The notes under the pieces were generated by a model. That model was not told the DNA's origin, made no database searches, and was given only the letters and a program-made list of their open reading frames with translations. 64,000 nt of DNA from Aspidiotus rigidus (Eukaryota > Arthropoda > Insecta > Hemiptera > Diaspididae), in assembly GCA_035079385.1 (NCBI GenBank), contig JAVHKY010000026.1:2003501-2067500 (forward strand), in the 5' to 3' direction. This document shows positions 63,936 to 64,000 of this stretch, one piece after another; positions within the stretch are counted from its first letter, which is position 1; each line of letters begins with the position of its first letter. The translations under genes were made by a program, and so were the position numbers.

Positions 63936-64000
63936 TTTATGACAGAATAAAAATAATAAACTGTAATTGCAAATTTTAAGGAGGAGAAAAAAATACAAAA

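Overview
This window is nuclear DNA of an arthropod, most likely an insect. The evidence is spliced genes with GT-AG introns, recognisable animal genes (junctophilin, MPPE1/PGAP5, SOCS5, a CNOT7/8-type CAF1 deadenylase, BTB-BACK-Kelch), runs of the insect telomere motif TTAGG, and a dense AT-rich load of transposable elements. No prokaryotic features, tRNA, rRNA or CRISPR array were seen.

Region 1-47 kb is almost entirely the first coding intron of a junctophilin gene on the minus strand. The first coding exon lies at 45971-46245 and the second at 4031-4242; they join in phase and reconstitute MORN repeats. The rest of the gene runs off the left edge. The 41.7-kb intron holds: a hAT-type MITE with a perfect 8-bp target duplication; an I-like non-LTR retrotransposon (8.5-11.3 kb); two Penelope-like elements with GIY-YIG endonuclease remnants (12 kb and 22.7-26.5 kb); a 2.9-kb Polinton/Maverick derivative with 6-bp target duplication (30.3-33.2 kb); a tiny hammerhead-bearing insertion (33.4-33.5 kb); and R1-clade retroelement pieces joined by TTAGG repeats, resembling telomere-specific SART/TRAS elements (33.6-41 kb). 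It also holds several copies of a repeat family that ends in CAGGGAACCTGTT-like termini and carries a 45-bp minisatellite. A 650-bp LTR miniature element (TRIM) lies at 0.5-1.2 kb, beyond exon 2.

Region 48.8-61.3 kb is gene-rich. MPPE1 (48791-52164, minus) could be resolved into nine coding exons giving a 381-residue ER/Golgi metallophosphoesterase. It is divergent from an intronless SOCS5-type gene (53004-54503, plus). A degenerate non-LTR reverse transcriptase follows (55.4-56.4 kb). Next come a frameshifted BTB-BACK-Kelch locus (57.7-59.4 kb, minus) and an intronless CAF1 deadenylase (60325-61221, plus). The short divergent interval between these last two contains a hairpin MITE with a perfect 8-bp target duplication.

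Region 61.3-64 kb is again repeats, including a MITE nested inside an older repeat (with an empty paralogous site at 29.6 kb) and a hAT-type MITE at the right edge. The host genes look unrelated to each other; the shared theme of the window is layered insertion of mobile elements.
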